From: Methanospirillum hungatei JF-1
Lineage (GTDB): Archaea; Halobacteriota; Methanomicrobia; Methanomicrobiales; Methanospirillaceae
Assembly: GCF_000013445.1 (NCBI RefSeq)
Contig: NC_007796.1
Coordinates: 2,888,936 to 2,952,935 of the forward strand
Direction: 5' to 3'
DNA length: 64,000 nucleotides
A program made the translations under genes and the position numbers. The notes beneath the pieces are model-generated. The model was not told where the DNA came from. It saw nothing but the letters and a program-made list of their open reading frames with translations, and did no database searches. Shown one piece after another: positions 54,951 to 64,000 of the stretch (within the stretch, counting starts at the first letter, position 1; every line of letters begins with the position of its first letter).

Positions 54951-57582
54951 ATGAACAGAACAATTTTACAGGACCATACATCTGCACTTCATGTCCTTGT
55001 CGTGGATGATGAAGAAGACGTCAGATTAGCAACCGCTGAGTACCTGGCTGTCTTACATAACATAAAGGCTGACCTTGCCGGATCAGGAGAAGAGGCGCTT
55101 TTACTACTTCTTAATACCCGGTATGACGCTATCATCTCAGATTACGAGATGGAGGATATGAGTGGTATTGACCTCCTAAAAACTATCAGGGCACGGGGTG
55201 ACGATACTCCGTTTATCATATTCACCGGACGGGGACGGGAAGAGGTGGTTATCGCTGCTTTTGAGAACGGAGCAGACGGGTATGTCATGAAAGGGGGCGA
55301 GATACGATCGCAGTTTGCTGAACTTGCCCAGAAAGTGACCACCATCGCACAGAAAAAACAAACCGAGAAAGCCCTCAGTGAGATACAAGATCAGTTCGCA
55401 GAGATATACATTAACTCACCAATAGCAATCGAGCTCTATGACAAGGATGGCAGACTGCTGGACATCAACCCTGCCTGTTGTGATCTGTTCGGTGTGCACT
55501 CATCGGATGACGTCAGGGGATTCTCCCTCTTTGATGATCCGAATGTACCCAAAGAGAGGCTTGAAGCATTAAAGAAAGGGGAGACAATTCGATATCGTTC
55601 GGTCTTTGACTTTGATCTGGTGAAAAATTTAAATCTCTATACAACCAGCTCTGGTGAAAAATTTAAATCTCTATACAACCAGCAAGGCAGGAAAGATAAC
55701 CATCGAAGTGCAGATTACCCCGATGTATCATGGCGACCACCAGCTGTCAGGATACCTGGTCCATATCGTTGATGTCACTGAAGAAACCCTGGCACAGGAT
55801 GAGATAAAAAACCAGAAACTATTCCTGGACCGGCTTTTGGAGACCATCCCGATCCCGGTCTTTTATAACGATACAAGAGGGAGGTATATCGGGTGTAATC
55901 AGGCATTTGAGCACTATATCGGGTTCACAAAAGAACAGATCGTCGGGAAGACGGTATATGACATTGCCCCACAAGAACTTGCAGATACCTATTATGCAAA
56001 AGATAAGGAACTTCTTGATGCCCCAAAGACCCAGACCTATGAGTCACAAGTATGGTATGCTGATGGAACAATGCACAATGTCATCTTCTATAAGGCGACA
56101 CTCCTTGATCAAAACGGGAACATTCAGGGCTTAATCGGAATGATCCTTGATATCACCGAGAGAAAACAGGCTGAAGAGGTAATCCGCCAGAAAGAAGAAT
56201 ACATCAGAACTGTTCTTGACAACCTTCCCATAGGTGTTGCGGTTAACTCTGTATCGCCCACGGTTGCATTTTCCTATCATAATGCCAATTTCCTGAAATT
56301 TTACCGGATACCTGAGAAAGCACTCAAAGAACCTGATGTTATCTGGGATTACATCTATGAAGATCCTGAATATCGCAAAAACATACGCGAACGGGTGATT
56401 TCAGACTGTGCCAGCGGTGATCCAAGCCGGATGCACTGGGACGATATCCCCATCATCAGGGAAGGGGAAGAGACCACCTACATCAGTGCCATGAACATTC
56501 CGATTCCCCTGAGCACTCTGATGATATCAACCGTCTGGGATGTGACTGCAAGAAAGAAGGCAGAAGATGAACTCAAACAGGCAAACCGTCTCCTTGAAGG
56601 GATGCTCAATGGTATTCCTGACATCATCGGGATACAAAATCCTGATCATACCATCATCCGGTATAACCAGGCTGGATATGATGCCTTGGGGCTCTCGCCT
56701 GAAGAGGTCGCAGGAAGACCATGTTACTCCTTCATCGGACGAACCAGACCCTGTGAGATCTGTGCAACATCAAAAGCACTGCAGAGTAAAAAACAAGAGA
56801 TGGTCGAGAAGTATGTTCCTGAACTGAAACGGTACCTGATCTGCCGGAGTAACCCGAACCTTGATGATGACGGAAATGTACAGCTCATCGTTGAACAGCT
56901 GACCGACATCACCGATCGGAAACAGATTGAAGAGGCCATCGGCCAGTCAAACCAGAAATTAAGACTCCTTACCGGCCTTACCAGGCATGATATCCTCAAT
57001 ATTCTCACCGCTATTTATTTTTATCATGAACTGGCCCTGGAGAATTCGGATCCTAATACCATACATGAGTACATTACCAGGGCACAGGAGGCTGGAAAGC
57101 GGATAGAGGCAACCATAGGCTTTACGAGAGAGTATGAAGAGTTCGGGATTGTCAGTTCAGGGTGGCAGGAACTATATTCCATCATCGAATCTGCAAAACG
57201 TGAGATTAATGTCGGGGCCATTCGGATAGAGAACCAGATCTCCACGTCGCTTTTAGTATATGCCGACCCCATCATAAGAAAAGTCTTCTCAACCCTTATC
57301 GAGAATGCCATCCGCCATGGCAAAAAGATTACCTATATTCGGTTTTCAGTCGCACACAAGGATAATGACCTTATTATTATCTGTGAGGATAACGGAGTGG
57401 GTATACCCCTCAACGACAAGGCACACATATTCGGCAGAGGATTTGGAAACCATACCGGTATAGGACTCTTCCTGGCACGGGAGATTCTCTCGATTACCAA
57501 TCTCTCCATCAGGGAAGTTGGTGAAGAAGGGAAAGGGGCACGATTTGAGATCCTTGTTCCGGATGGGAAGTGGAGAGAATGA
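54951..57582 (+). pseudogene. REC-PAS(x4)-histidine kinase broken by a 34-bp duplication
   Basis: Frame one (ATG 54951, or 54909) encodes REC with DAIISDYEMEDMSG and IKD-type KGG, then the first PAS, and shifts at 55650 to end at 55772. Frame two (from about 55654 to 57582) holds three more PAS domains and the kinase: TGLTRHDILNILTAI, LIENAIRHGK, EDNGVGIPLNDK, and GIGLFLAREIL. Removing one exact 34-bp copy (55616-55649 or 55650-55683) restores one frame of about 865 aa. The second ORF alone could be made from an internal ATG but would lack REC. Confidence 0.88.
55616..55683 (+). repeat. Exact 34-bp tandem duplication
   Basis: 55616-55649 and 55650-55683 are identical, starting TCTGGTGAAAAATTTAAATC and ending CAACCAGC. 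The unit length is 1 mod 3, so it shifts the kinase frame. Confidence 0.95.
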
Positions 57583-57601
57583 ACAGGAATGAATCATTCA
57601 C

Positions 57602-57724
57602 ATGAACAGGATACACAGAACGATATATTGTGGAATAATTCACCTGCTCTTTATAGGCCTGATATTCGGACCCATAATGGCATTTGTCCTCTCGCCAGAG
57701 AATCCGGTGACCATCGGTGAATAG
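57602..57724 (+). CDS. Possible 40-aa single-helix membrane peptide
   Basis: MNRIHRTIYCGIIHLLFIGL then IFGPIMAFVLSPENP: one clean hydrophobic helix, positive N-terminus. It sits between the split kinase and the response regulator. No SD is clear and no family is known, so it may be a remnant. Confidence 0.35.
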   Translation: MNRIHRTIYCGIIHLLFIGLIFGPIMAFVLSPENPVTIGE

Positions 57725-57822
57725 AATGATCTTTTGACGAAAATCACCTGACCGGAGGGAGATGTAAACGATATCCATATGTACCATCTTGACAAACAAT
57801 CTACACCGATCCAGGTCAGATT

Positions 57823-58224
57823 ATGAAGCAGGTAACTCTCCTCCTCGTTGATGATGAGCCCCCGTTCCTTGACGCAATACGGGATTATCTCTCTGAATAT
57901 ACAGAATTTTATATCGATTGTGCACTATCAGGAGAGGAGGCATTAGAAAAGATCAAAACCGGCCGGTATGATGTTGTGGTTTCAGACTACAACATGCCCG
58001 AGATGACCGGGGTTGAATTGCTGAAAGGAGTCAGATCTTTTTCCCGGATACCGTTCATCCTCTTCACCGGTATGGGTGAGCGGGAGATAATCGATGAGGC
58101 AATCGAAAATAACGTTGATTTTTACCTTGAAAAAGGTGAGGAACTCCATATAATTGCCTTTAAACTCTCACAGATGATCCTTGCCGGAGTGTACCGGAGC
58201 CAGAAAGAGGACTCCGGGGTCTGA
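57823..58224 (+). CDS. Stand-alone response regulator (REC)
   Basis: 133 aa, a single receiver with DD (LLVDDEPPF), phosphoacceptor in DVVVSDYNMPEMTG, FILFTGMGE and the conserved Lys in FYLEKGEE. The sequence resembles the REC of the split kinase upstream, so the two probably belong to one phosphorelay. No output domain. Confidence 0.85.
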   Translation: MKQVTLLLVDDEPPFLDAIRDYLSEYTEFYIDCALSGEEALEKIKTGRYDVVVSDYNMPEMTGVELLKGVRSFSRIPFILFTGMGEREIIDEAIENNVDFYLEKGEELHIIAFKLSQMILAGVYRSQKEDSGV

Positions 58225-58331
58225 AAGGGGAGATCCTGGTTTTGGCCCAGGATGGTCTCACGCTTTTCACCAGAAAACACCCCATTCGACCCATATTTCT
58301 TTTTCATGTCTCCAAGGTTTACTGTTCCTCC

Positions 58332-59411
58332 TCATCCGGTATTGTAGATTGATCGTATCTCAGCAGGGAACATCTCCTCATCAATGGTGGATATGCCCCG
58401 TATCTCTCCCCGTAACTTCCGCTGATTTATCGCTGAATTGAATCTGATACCATCTGGTCCCCCGGTCTGATACAGCCCTGGTGAAGCAGCAATCCCACTA
58501 GAGTCCAGAATCCGTGAGGCAACTTCTGCACCATTCACAAACAGGCGGATAGCTCCACTCGTCTGATTATAAACCCCGACTACATGGAACCACTGATCCT
58601 GCACCGGCCCGGAAGGTGACTGAATATATGATGCAGACCTCCCACCTGCTGCCATCTGTGCCGTACGGAAGGCAAACTCAAACCTTGAATTGTCACTGCT
58701 ATGCTGAAGATGAAACCGCCGGTTACTGTCACGATCACCATCAACCACCACCGTTGCCCATTTCTGATCCGGACTTGTGGGAGAAGGCGGGGAGGTGAAC
58801 CTGATCCAGGCTGATACCGAATATCCAGCTCCCCGAAGAAACTCTGGTGTAGTATTATTCTGTGACGTATTCACCGGTGTTCCATTAATAATGAAGGTCT
58901 TTGAATACACCAGCACCTGGTTCAGGGCATCGATTACTGATATCCGGATTTCATTTCCAGGAAAATTGAGTCTTGATCCGGGAATCTGTGTCCTATCCGC
59001 AGTCACGACATAGCCAGTATCAGAATGGGTGATGAAGAGCAAGGTTCCAGGCTTCCATATCTGCCCAGGGGGAAGTGGGACTACAACTGAGCTGCCATCT
59101 ACCGTCTCGATACGAATTGTGAGTGGATATCCGCTCCCTCCGGTATTCGCTTCAGATAAATACCCGGGATCTCCCTGCAGATGCATGAGGGTAATTGACG
59201 GATATCCGTTTTGGGTAGAATATTGTGCATCCACGACAATGTATGCTGATTTAAAACTCATGCCGGATAAAAACCCCATTAAAACGGCTGATATAATACC
59301 GGTTAAGAGTACCATCAGAAAGAGTACAAGGATGATTCCGATAAGAGCACTCACTGCTGATTCTCTCTTATCCAAACGAAAATTATTCAATAATTCATGG
59401 ATTAATGTCAT
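58332..59411 (-). CDS. Type IV pilin-like protein with LamG domain
   Basis: 359 aa. Class III-like signal near the start: KRESAVSALIGIILVLFLMV, the archaeal pilin N-terminal (DUF1628) helix. A beta domain follows at about 50-180, then a concanavalin-like LamG fold at about 200-355 (SVSAWIRFTSPP, WFHVVGVYNQTSGAIRLFVN, GEIRGISTIDEEMF). A pilus- or surface-displayed carbohydrate-binding adhesin is inferred. Confidence 0.8.
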   Translation of the reverse strand: MTLIHELLNNFRLDKRESAVSALIGIILVLFLMVLLTGIISAVLMGFLSGMSFKSAYIVVDAQYSTQNGYPSITLMHLQGDPGYLSEANTGGSGYPLTIRIETVDGSSVVVPLPPGQIWKPGTLLFITHSDTGYVVTADRTQIPGSRLNFPGNEIRISVIDALNQVLVYSKTFIINGTPVNTSQNNTTPEFLRGAGYSVSAWIRFTSPPSPTSPDQKWATVVVDGDRDSNRRFHLQHSSDNSRFEFAFRTAQMAAGGRSASYIQSPSGPVQDQWFHVVGVYNQTSGAIRLFVNGAEVASRILDSSGIAASPGLYQTGGPDGIRFNSAINQRKLRGEIRGISTIDEEMFPAEIRSIYNTG

Positions 59412-59450
59412 AATATGAGAACATCAGGCATAAAAACAATCAGACACCCA

Positions 59451-59774
59451 TCATATTTTCTTATCTTTTCCTATCCATTCTGATTTATCTTTGTATGCAC
59501 ATTCACGGCATACGGTATACACTGAACTTCGATACCGACAGGTACAGAGATCCTCCTTTGCTCTTCTCCTTCTGTTCTGTGCATATATTATGAGAGCAAT
59601 AAGTATGATTGCCGCAATAACAAGACCAGCTGTAACAGACACGAGAAGTATGGTTTCCATATCGAAAAGGAGAACCATCGTCAAAAACAGTATACCGGAT
59701 ATCATACAACCGATACATATGCCCAGGTACAGAGCTCCATTCATACCAAGGCGGAATGATATTTCTTTGAGCAT
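59451..59774 (-). CDS. Small membrane protein with Cys-rich tail
   Basis: 107 aa. Two or three membrane helices (GALYLGICIGCMISGILFLTMV, ILLVSVTAGLVIAAIILIALI) and a basic then Cys-rich cytoplasmic tail (CTCRYRSSVYTVCRECAY), which could bind a metal. No family recognised. Downstream of the small antitoxin-like ORF and the damaged kinase on the same strand. Confidence 0.55.
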   Translation of the reverse strand: MLKEISFRLGMNGALYLGICIGCMISGILFLTMVLLFDMETILLVSVTAGLVIAAIILIALIIYAQNRRRRAKEDLCTCRYRSSVYTVCRECAYKDKSEWIGKDKKI

Positions 59775-59852
59775 AACGGAGACCGTCCAATCCGATGTGT
59801 GATCCTATCCGGATTGGATGTAATCATAATTAAATGTAATCCATAGAAAAAC

Positions 59853-59966
59853 TTATTCAATCCCATATTTCTTTTTAATATCTTCTAAGCTTATAGATTC
59901 CCCTCTTCGATGTTCAGCACGTGCTTCTTCAGATCTTTTCTCCCACCCGGAATAATCACACGTCAT
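59853..59966 (-). CDS. Antitoxin-like 37-aa ORF
   Basis: ATG overlaps the stop of the damaged kinase (ATGA). The sequence EEARAEHRRGESISLEDIKK with a KYGIE end is like the C-terminal half of archaeal antitoxins that end 'xxEDIKKKYGI'. It lacks a DNA-binding front part. A similar short piece (VNLGDMKKKYG) is read on the minus strand near 58295-58330. Confidence 0.4.
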   Translation of the reverse strand: MTCDYSGWEKRSEEARAEHRRGESISLEDIKKKYGIE

Positions 59967-62030
59967 GAATATATCCATCCACCTTTCGGAATCTGTATCT
60001 CAAACCGGGCCCCGACACCATATTCACCGATCTCATGAATCTCAATTCCGGTCAGGAGAAGAATATCCCTGGCAAGAAACATACCCAGACCGGAGTTCTT
60101 CCCAAATCCTCTCTCGAACACCTCTTCTTTCTCATCTGCAGGAATCCCGACCCCGTTATCTTCCCACACAATAACCAGGGTCGTATCAGTCATGTGTGAA
60201 GAGACATGGATCTCTGTAACCCGCTGACCATGGCGGATAGAATTATCCAGCAGATTATAAAACACCTTTTCCAGCATGGGATCTGCAAAGACAGAGATGT
60301 CGGGTAATGAACTCTTAAACAGGACCCTGGATGGCACATTCAGCCGGGCAAGGATCTCACCAGTCTTTTGCCATACCGGTTCGTGTAATCCGATATCCTC
60401 AAAGACCCTGGTAAACTCTATCTGGCCCTGTATCATCCTGGTTGCAGAGGTCATTTTGCCATATGCTTCACACAATTCCGGATCTGCACACTCCCCTTCC
60501 AATCGTTCAAGATAGAGGAGCAGGACGGTCACCATGTTCAGGATATCATGCCTGGTGATACTGGACAGGAGACTGAGCTGACGGTTTGCCTGTTTTAAAG
60601 CCATCTTATTCTTCTTCAGTTCGGTTATATCCTGGTTGGCTCCATGGGTCCGAATCGTTTAACCTTTATTATCCTTTGTTATCCCGAACCGGACCTAAAT
60701 GGAGCGGACTTCACCATCCCTGCGGATAATCCGGTGCTCACGCTGGGAGATAAAATCAGGATCGGAGGCGGTGAGGGCTTTGTGCTCCTCTTCAGCAACC
60801 ACATACAGATCATCTGGATGGACAAACTCACGGGCATATGTATCCGATGACATCAGATATCCCCCTTCCTTCTCTGCTGTTGTCCCGTACATGGCATAAA
60901 ACCGGTCATCAAAGGTAAAAATATCAGCAACCGCATCATACTCCCAGTTTACCAGGTGGGCAAGATCCATCGCCTCTGCAAGCATCTGCTGGTTTTCTCT
61001 GAGCTTTTGTTCAATATGGGAACGCTCAATATCTGCAGCAGCCTTAACTGCGATGATATCCAGTATCTGCCTGACATACAGGGAGGTCTCAAAGGGTTTC
61101 TGAAACAGGGCACAGAGGCTGCCTATTACCTCTCCGGATGAGTTACGAAGAGGGGTTCCAAGGTATCCCCTGAATTCATACTTTTCAAGTTCTTTACATG
61201 CAGGAAATGCAAGGGAGATCTCATCATTATACTGACAAAAACCACCTGATATCACCTGTTCACAGGGGGTTCCTTTCAGGGAAAAACTGACAGAAATGTA
61301 CTCATTTCCCAGAAGGACCATAGAGAGAATGTTGATGTCCCTGTGATCAGCAGAGATTTAACCGAGTAATACGCAGTCGGCATGAATCCAGGACTGAATG
61401 GTGCATACGATTTTTCGAAGGGAATTATACCCGGTTGTCCCGACCATGCTCACCATCAGGGCCTGGGTTGCAAGTTCAGTCTTTTTCCGTTCGGTAATAT
61501 CCCGAATTAAGACCTGTGCCCCGGTTAATATCCCCTGCTCGATCACCGGCACTACTGATATATCGATATATGCCTGACTTCCATCCTTTTTTGTGAGACA
61601 TATCTCGATGTTATCCAGAGCGGTCCCTTTTTTAAGTTCGGCTACAACTTTTAGAAACTCCTGCTGGCAATCAGAAAAAACCGTATTTGCAGCGCCATCA
61701 ACCGCTTTTCCGATGAGCTCTGAAGGTTCATAACCGTTGATATTTTTTGACGAAGGGGAGAGGTATACTGCCTCCAGTTCCTTGTTCAGGACCACGATCA
61801 GATCAGATGAATGTTCAGCCATACCCCGGAATCGTTCTTCACTTTTCCGGAGTTTCTCTTCAATTCTTTTCAACTCGGTGATATCCCGTATTGATTCGAT
61901 GGAACCGGCCACATCACCTGATTTATTGTATAACCTGCTGACACGGACGAGAGTTGAGATCCGCGTTTCTTTCGGGGTTGCATGACTGGTCTGTGCATTC
62001 AGACACCCATCTTTTCGAAAAACGTATGCT
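59963..62030 (-). pseudogene. PAS-PAS-GAF-PAS histidine kinase with three in-frame stops
   Basis: One reading frame holds PAS end/PAS (62030-61400), GAF (61360-61040), PAS (61000-60620) and kinase (60604-59963: SSITRHDILNMVTVL, LLDNSIRHGQ, EDNGVGIPADEKE). It is broken by TAA at 61360-61358, TAG at 60697-60695 and TAA at about 60661-60659, with no frameshift, each looking like a codon changed at its first base (Glu, Glu and probably Lys). The 5' end is cut where an MFS fragment starts. Pieces from 62035, 61321 and 60604 could each be translated, but not as one protein. Confidence 0.85.
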
Positions 62031-62971
62031 CTCATGGCGGTTCATTTTCATCGTGGACATACCGGTCGGCCTTCTTGCAATCATCCTCGGTTTTCTCTGT
62101 ATCCCCCTGCTCAAACCAACAAGTCCGTCAGCAAAACTGGATATTCCAGGTATTCTGCTCCTATTCATAACCCTTGCATCCCTGATATTCGGATTGAATA
62201 CCATCACCGGTCCAAATGCTTCCCATGGCATCATAGCACTGGTGCTGGCAGTCATCTTCTGTTTCCTCTTCCTTGTCAGGCAGAAGAGATCTGCTGAACC
62301 GCTCATGGATCTCTCACTCTTTAAAAACCGGGCGTACTCATTTCAGAATGCCGATATTCTCATCCTTCAGTTAGGACTTGCCGGAGTGAATTCCTCATGC
62401 CCTTTTATCTGGAGATTGTGAAGGCACTCCCAACTGGAACCTCCGGAGCTCTTCTTCTGGCCCTGCCGATTGGGAACATACTCACGGGTCAGATTTCAGG
62501 AAAGATATCTGATGTTATCGGTACGAAAAAGCCAATTATCATTGGGTTTATCGTCTGTGTATTCGCTCTCTTCCTCCTATCCACGCTGTCGGTTGAGAGT
62601 CATGCCTATCAGGTGGCCATGTACCTCTTCATCCTGGGTGCGGGAGCGGGAGTTGCCTATGGACCACTCAATAGTGCAATTATGGGAGAATCACCGGAGA
62701 AGGATCGGGGGATTACCTCAGGCCTTCTGAAGATGATGACAAATTTTGGATCCTCCCTTGGTGTAGCCCTGACATTGCTTGTTGCCGGGTTAGTCATGGG
62801 ACCAAAGATGGCCATGGTAGCAGCCCATACGATAAAACCTGCAGAGATAATGCCGGCATTTCAGTCAGCATTCTTCTTCTGTATGGTTCTGCAGATATGG
62901 GACTGGTTCTTATCATCCTGGTGAAAGAGAGACAGGCTCCAATGTCAGGTCCATATGAACCGGGGGTATAA
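62030..62971 (+). pseudogene. 5'-truncated, frameshifted MFS transporter (DHA2-like)
   Basis: Starts within a membrane helix, LSWRFIFIVDIPVGLLAIIL, typical of helix 6-7 of 14-helix DHA2 drug transporters. One frame ends in CPFIWRL after a 1-nt loss near 62390 (expected NFLMPFYLEI); the next frame runs from MPFYLEIVKALPTGTSGALL to about 62890, where a second 1-nt loss shifts to GLVLIILVKERQAP, ending at 62971. At least half of the protein is missing, so it is not a working transporter. Confidence 0.85.
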
Positions 62972-63008
62972 GCATACCTATATCATCATCAGCTAATAGG
63001 TACATACC

Positions 63009-63572
63009 ATGAGCAGAATACCAGAATACCCGTTTGATCCTGCAGTGTCAGAAGTGATCGGAGAAATACTGATGGTTGCGTTGGTGGTTGCACTGGCATC
63101 CATCGTCTCAGCCTTTATGATGGGCCTTATCGGATCGGTCCCTGATACCGCATTTACTGCATTTAAAGCCGATCCTATCTACAATAATACCACAAAGATA
63201 ATTGATGCGGTCAGTGTACTGTGCATGGCAGGTGAGGGAATCAGTGGACGATCCGGGGAGAGTGCCGGTCCGGGAGCAGGAAATGAACTCAAAGACATGA
63301 GTATTCATATCTCCCCTCCGGATGGATCCAGTCATACCGTCTCCTTGTGTGAGGCTATAGGATCAGCTCCGTTCAGAGTAGGACCGGGGACCCAGATATT
63401 TATCGTAAAAAGAGGGGGAACATACTTTTTTGTGAATAATCCAGGCCAGACCGGGTGTGGTGACGGTGGCGGGGGCAACCAAGAGCTGAAACCACACGGA
63501 CTGTGGACGATAACTATCGCTGATACCCTGAAATCCAATACGGTTGTGTATAAAGGAGAGGTATGGTTATAA
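63009..63572 (+). CDS. Archaeal type IV pilin-like protein
   Basis: 187 aa. DPAVSEVIGEILMVALVVAL is the archaeal pilin N-terminal hydrophobic helix following a short charged leader, with the likely peptidase cut near residue 12. The rest is a beta-rich extracellular head with Cys and a GCGDGGGGN loop. It is shorter than the LamG pilin at 58332 and has no lectin domain. Likely processed by a prepilin peptidase and assembled into a pilus. Confidence 0.8.
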   Translation: MSRIPEYPFDPAVSEVIGEILMVALVVALASIVSAFMMGLIGSVPDTAFTAFKADPIYNNTTKIIDAVSVLCMAGEGISGRSGESAGPGAGNELKDMSIHISPPDGSSHTVSLCEAIGSAPFRVGPGTQIFIVKRGGTYFFVNNPGQTGCGDGGGGNQELKPHGLWTITIADTLKSNTVVYKGEVWL

Positions 63573-64000
63573 TTATCCCATTATCCTCTTACCATTCCAC
63601 TGTCCAGACCAACTCTCCTCTGATTCATGCTTCCATTTTCCGGTAAATGAGGTACAATCATCACTCATGGTAAATTCCAAATCACCAGACTCATCAATTA
63701 TTCCATCTGATTCTTCAGACCATTTACCAATTAATCGATTGTCTTCAACTATTCCAGATATTTTACCATTATCATGCTCATAATTTCCCTCAACTACATT
63801 TCCTTTCTGGGTAAGAGTCATCCTCTGAAAACTCGTATCCCAGATTCCATTCCACTCACATTCGGTATCCATAGGGATAATGGCATTTTGTTCAGAGTAG
63901 GTAATCTGGTCCTGTGAGGAAGGCTCAATTTGCGGATGTAAAGTCGAAATCGGTTGTGGAAAAACGGTCTCTTGTATTCCGGTCTGACTATTTTTATCGG
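63573..64000 (-). CDS. Beta-rich repeat protein (5' end outside window)
   Basis: The frame is open to the window edge; 142 codons seen. An Asp/Thr/Pro/Gln-rich linker (up to residue about 45 of the visible part) is followed by WNGIWDTSFQRMTLTQKGN, then GNYEHDNGKISGIVEDNRLI and GKWKHESEESWSGQW, i.e. antiparallel strands of the 'W-x-G-x-W...G-x-Y' type seen in small exported lipocalin-like proteins. Export cannot be judged as the N-terminus is outside. Confidence 0.6.
   Translation of the reverse strand, partial: DKNSQTGIQETVFPQPISTLHPQIEPSSQDQITYSEQNAIIPMDTECEWNGIWDTSFQRMTLTQKGNVVEGNYEHDNGKISGIVEDNRLIGKWSEESDGIIDESGDLEFTMSDDCTSFTGKWKHESEESWSGQWNGKRIMG

Noticed and set aside
60695-60697. TAG in the damaged kinase as pyrrolysine
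   Set aside because: Two further TAA stops in the same frame cannot be pyrrolysine, and no PylS or tRNA-Pyl is seen here.

Overview
The window looks like part of the chromosome of a hydrogenotrophic methanogenic archaeon, most probably Methanomicrobiales and close to Methanospirillum. This is an inference from gene content, not from a database search. The pointers are a methanofuran-pathway MfnB gene beside an archaeal HisA/HisF relative, an archaeal-type valyl-tRNA synthetase, archaeal type IV pilin signals, DUF92 and PFL/ACT gene pairs, and many PAS histidine kinases with the TRHD-type phosphoacceptor box common in that order. No rRNA, tRNA or CRISPR array was found.

Positions 1-18300 are mostly housekeeping: an FKBP-like membrane protein, a CBS-ParB protein, a sugar nucleotidyltransferase, a YchF-type NTPase, DUF92, valS, tmk (apparently with a non-canonical start codon), a HisA-like protein, mfnB, guaB, an ArsR-type regulator overlapping an Hsp20-like gene, and a disulfide oxidoreductase. 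An AAA ATPase at 10973-12273 appears to have lost the middle (TOPRIM) part of an OLD-like nuclease.

Positions 18400-30750 are a signalling region of hybrid kinases and response regulators. It includes a cobalamin-binding protein with a CarH-like W-x9-EH motif, overlapping a histidine kinase and followed by a helical protein: a candidate B12-based sensor. An IS1182-like element with an 8-bp target duplication has cut a MASE3 histidine kinase in two.

Positions 31145-40150 are accessory DNA: a group II intron with its reverse transcriptase and a strange A28T9 tract, a decayed primase-helicase element with two copies of an unknown gene, a hicBA pair, an RHH/RelE pair with an operator-like palindrome, and a junction where two 5'-truncated genes meet head to head.

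Positions 40200-51260 return to chromosomal genes: the PFL/ACT pair, a double periplasmic-binding protein, a DUF2202 protein, a P-type cation ATPase beside small exported proteins, and an HTH-FHA regulator overlapping a membrane Ser/Thr kinase, which together look like a short kinase-to-DNA pathway. Positions 51780-64000 hold a chemoreceptor, pilin-like genes and several damaged genes: a REC-PAS kinase broken by an exact 34-bp tandem duplication, a kinase with three in-frame stops and no frameshift, a frameshifted RsbRD-type gene, and an MFS transporter with two frameshifts. In total four sensor or signalling genes are broken by four different kinds of lesion.
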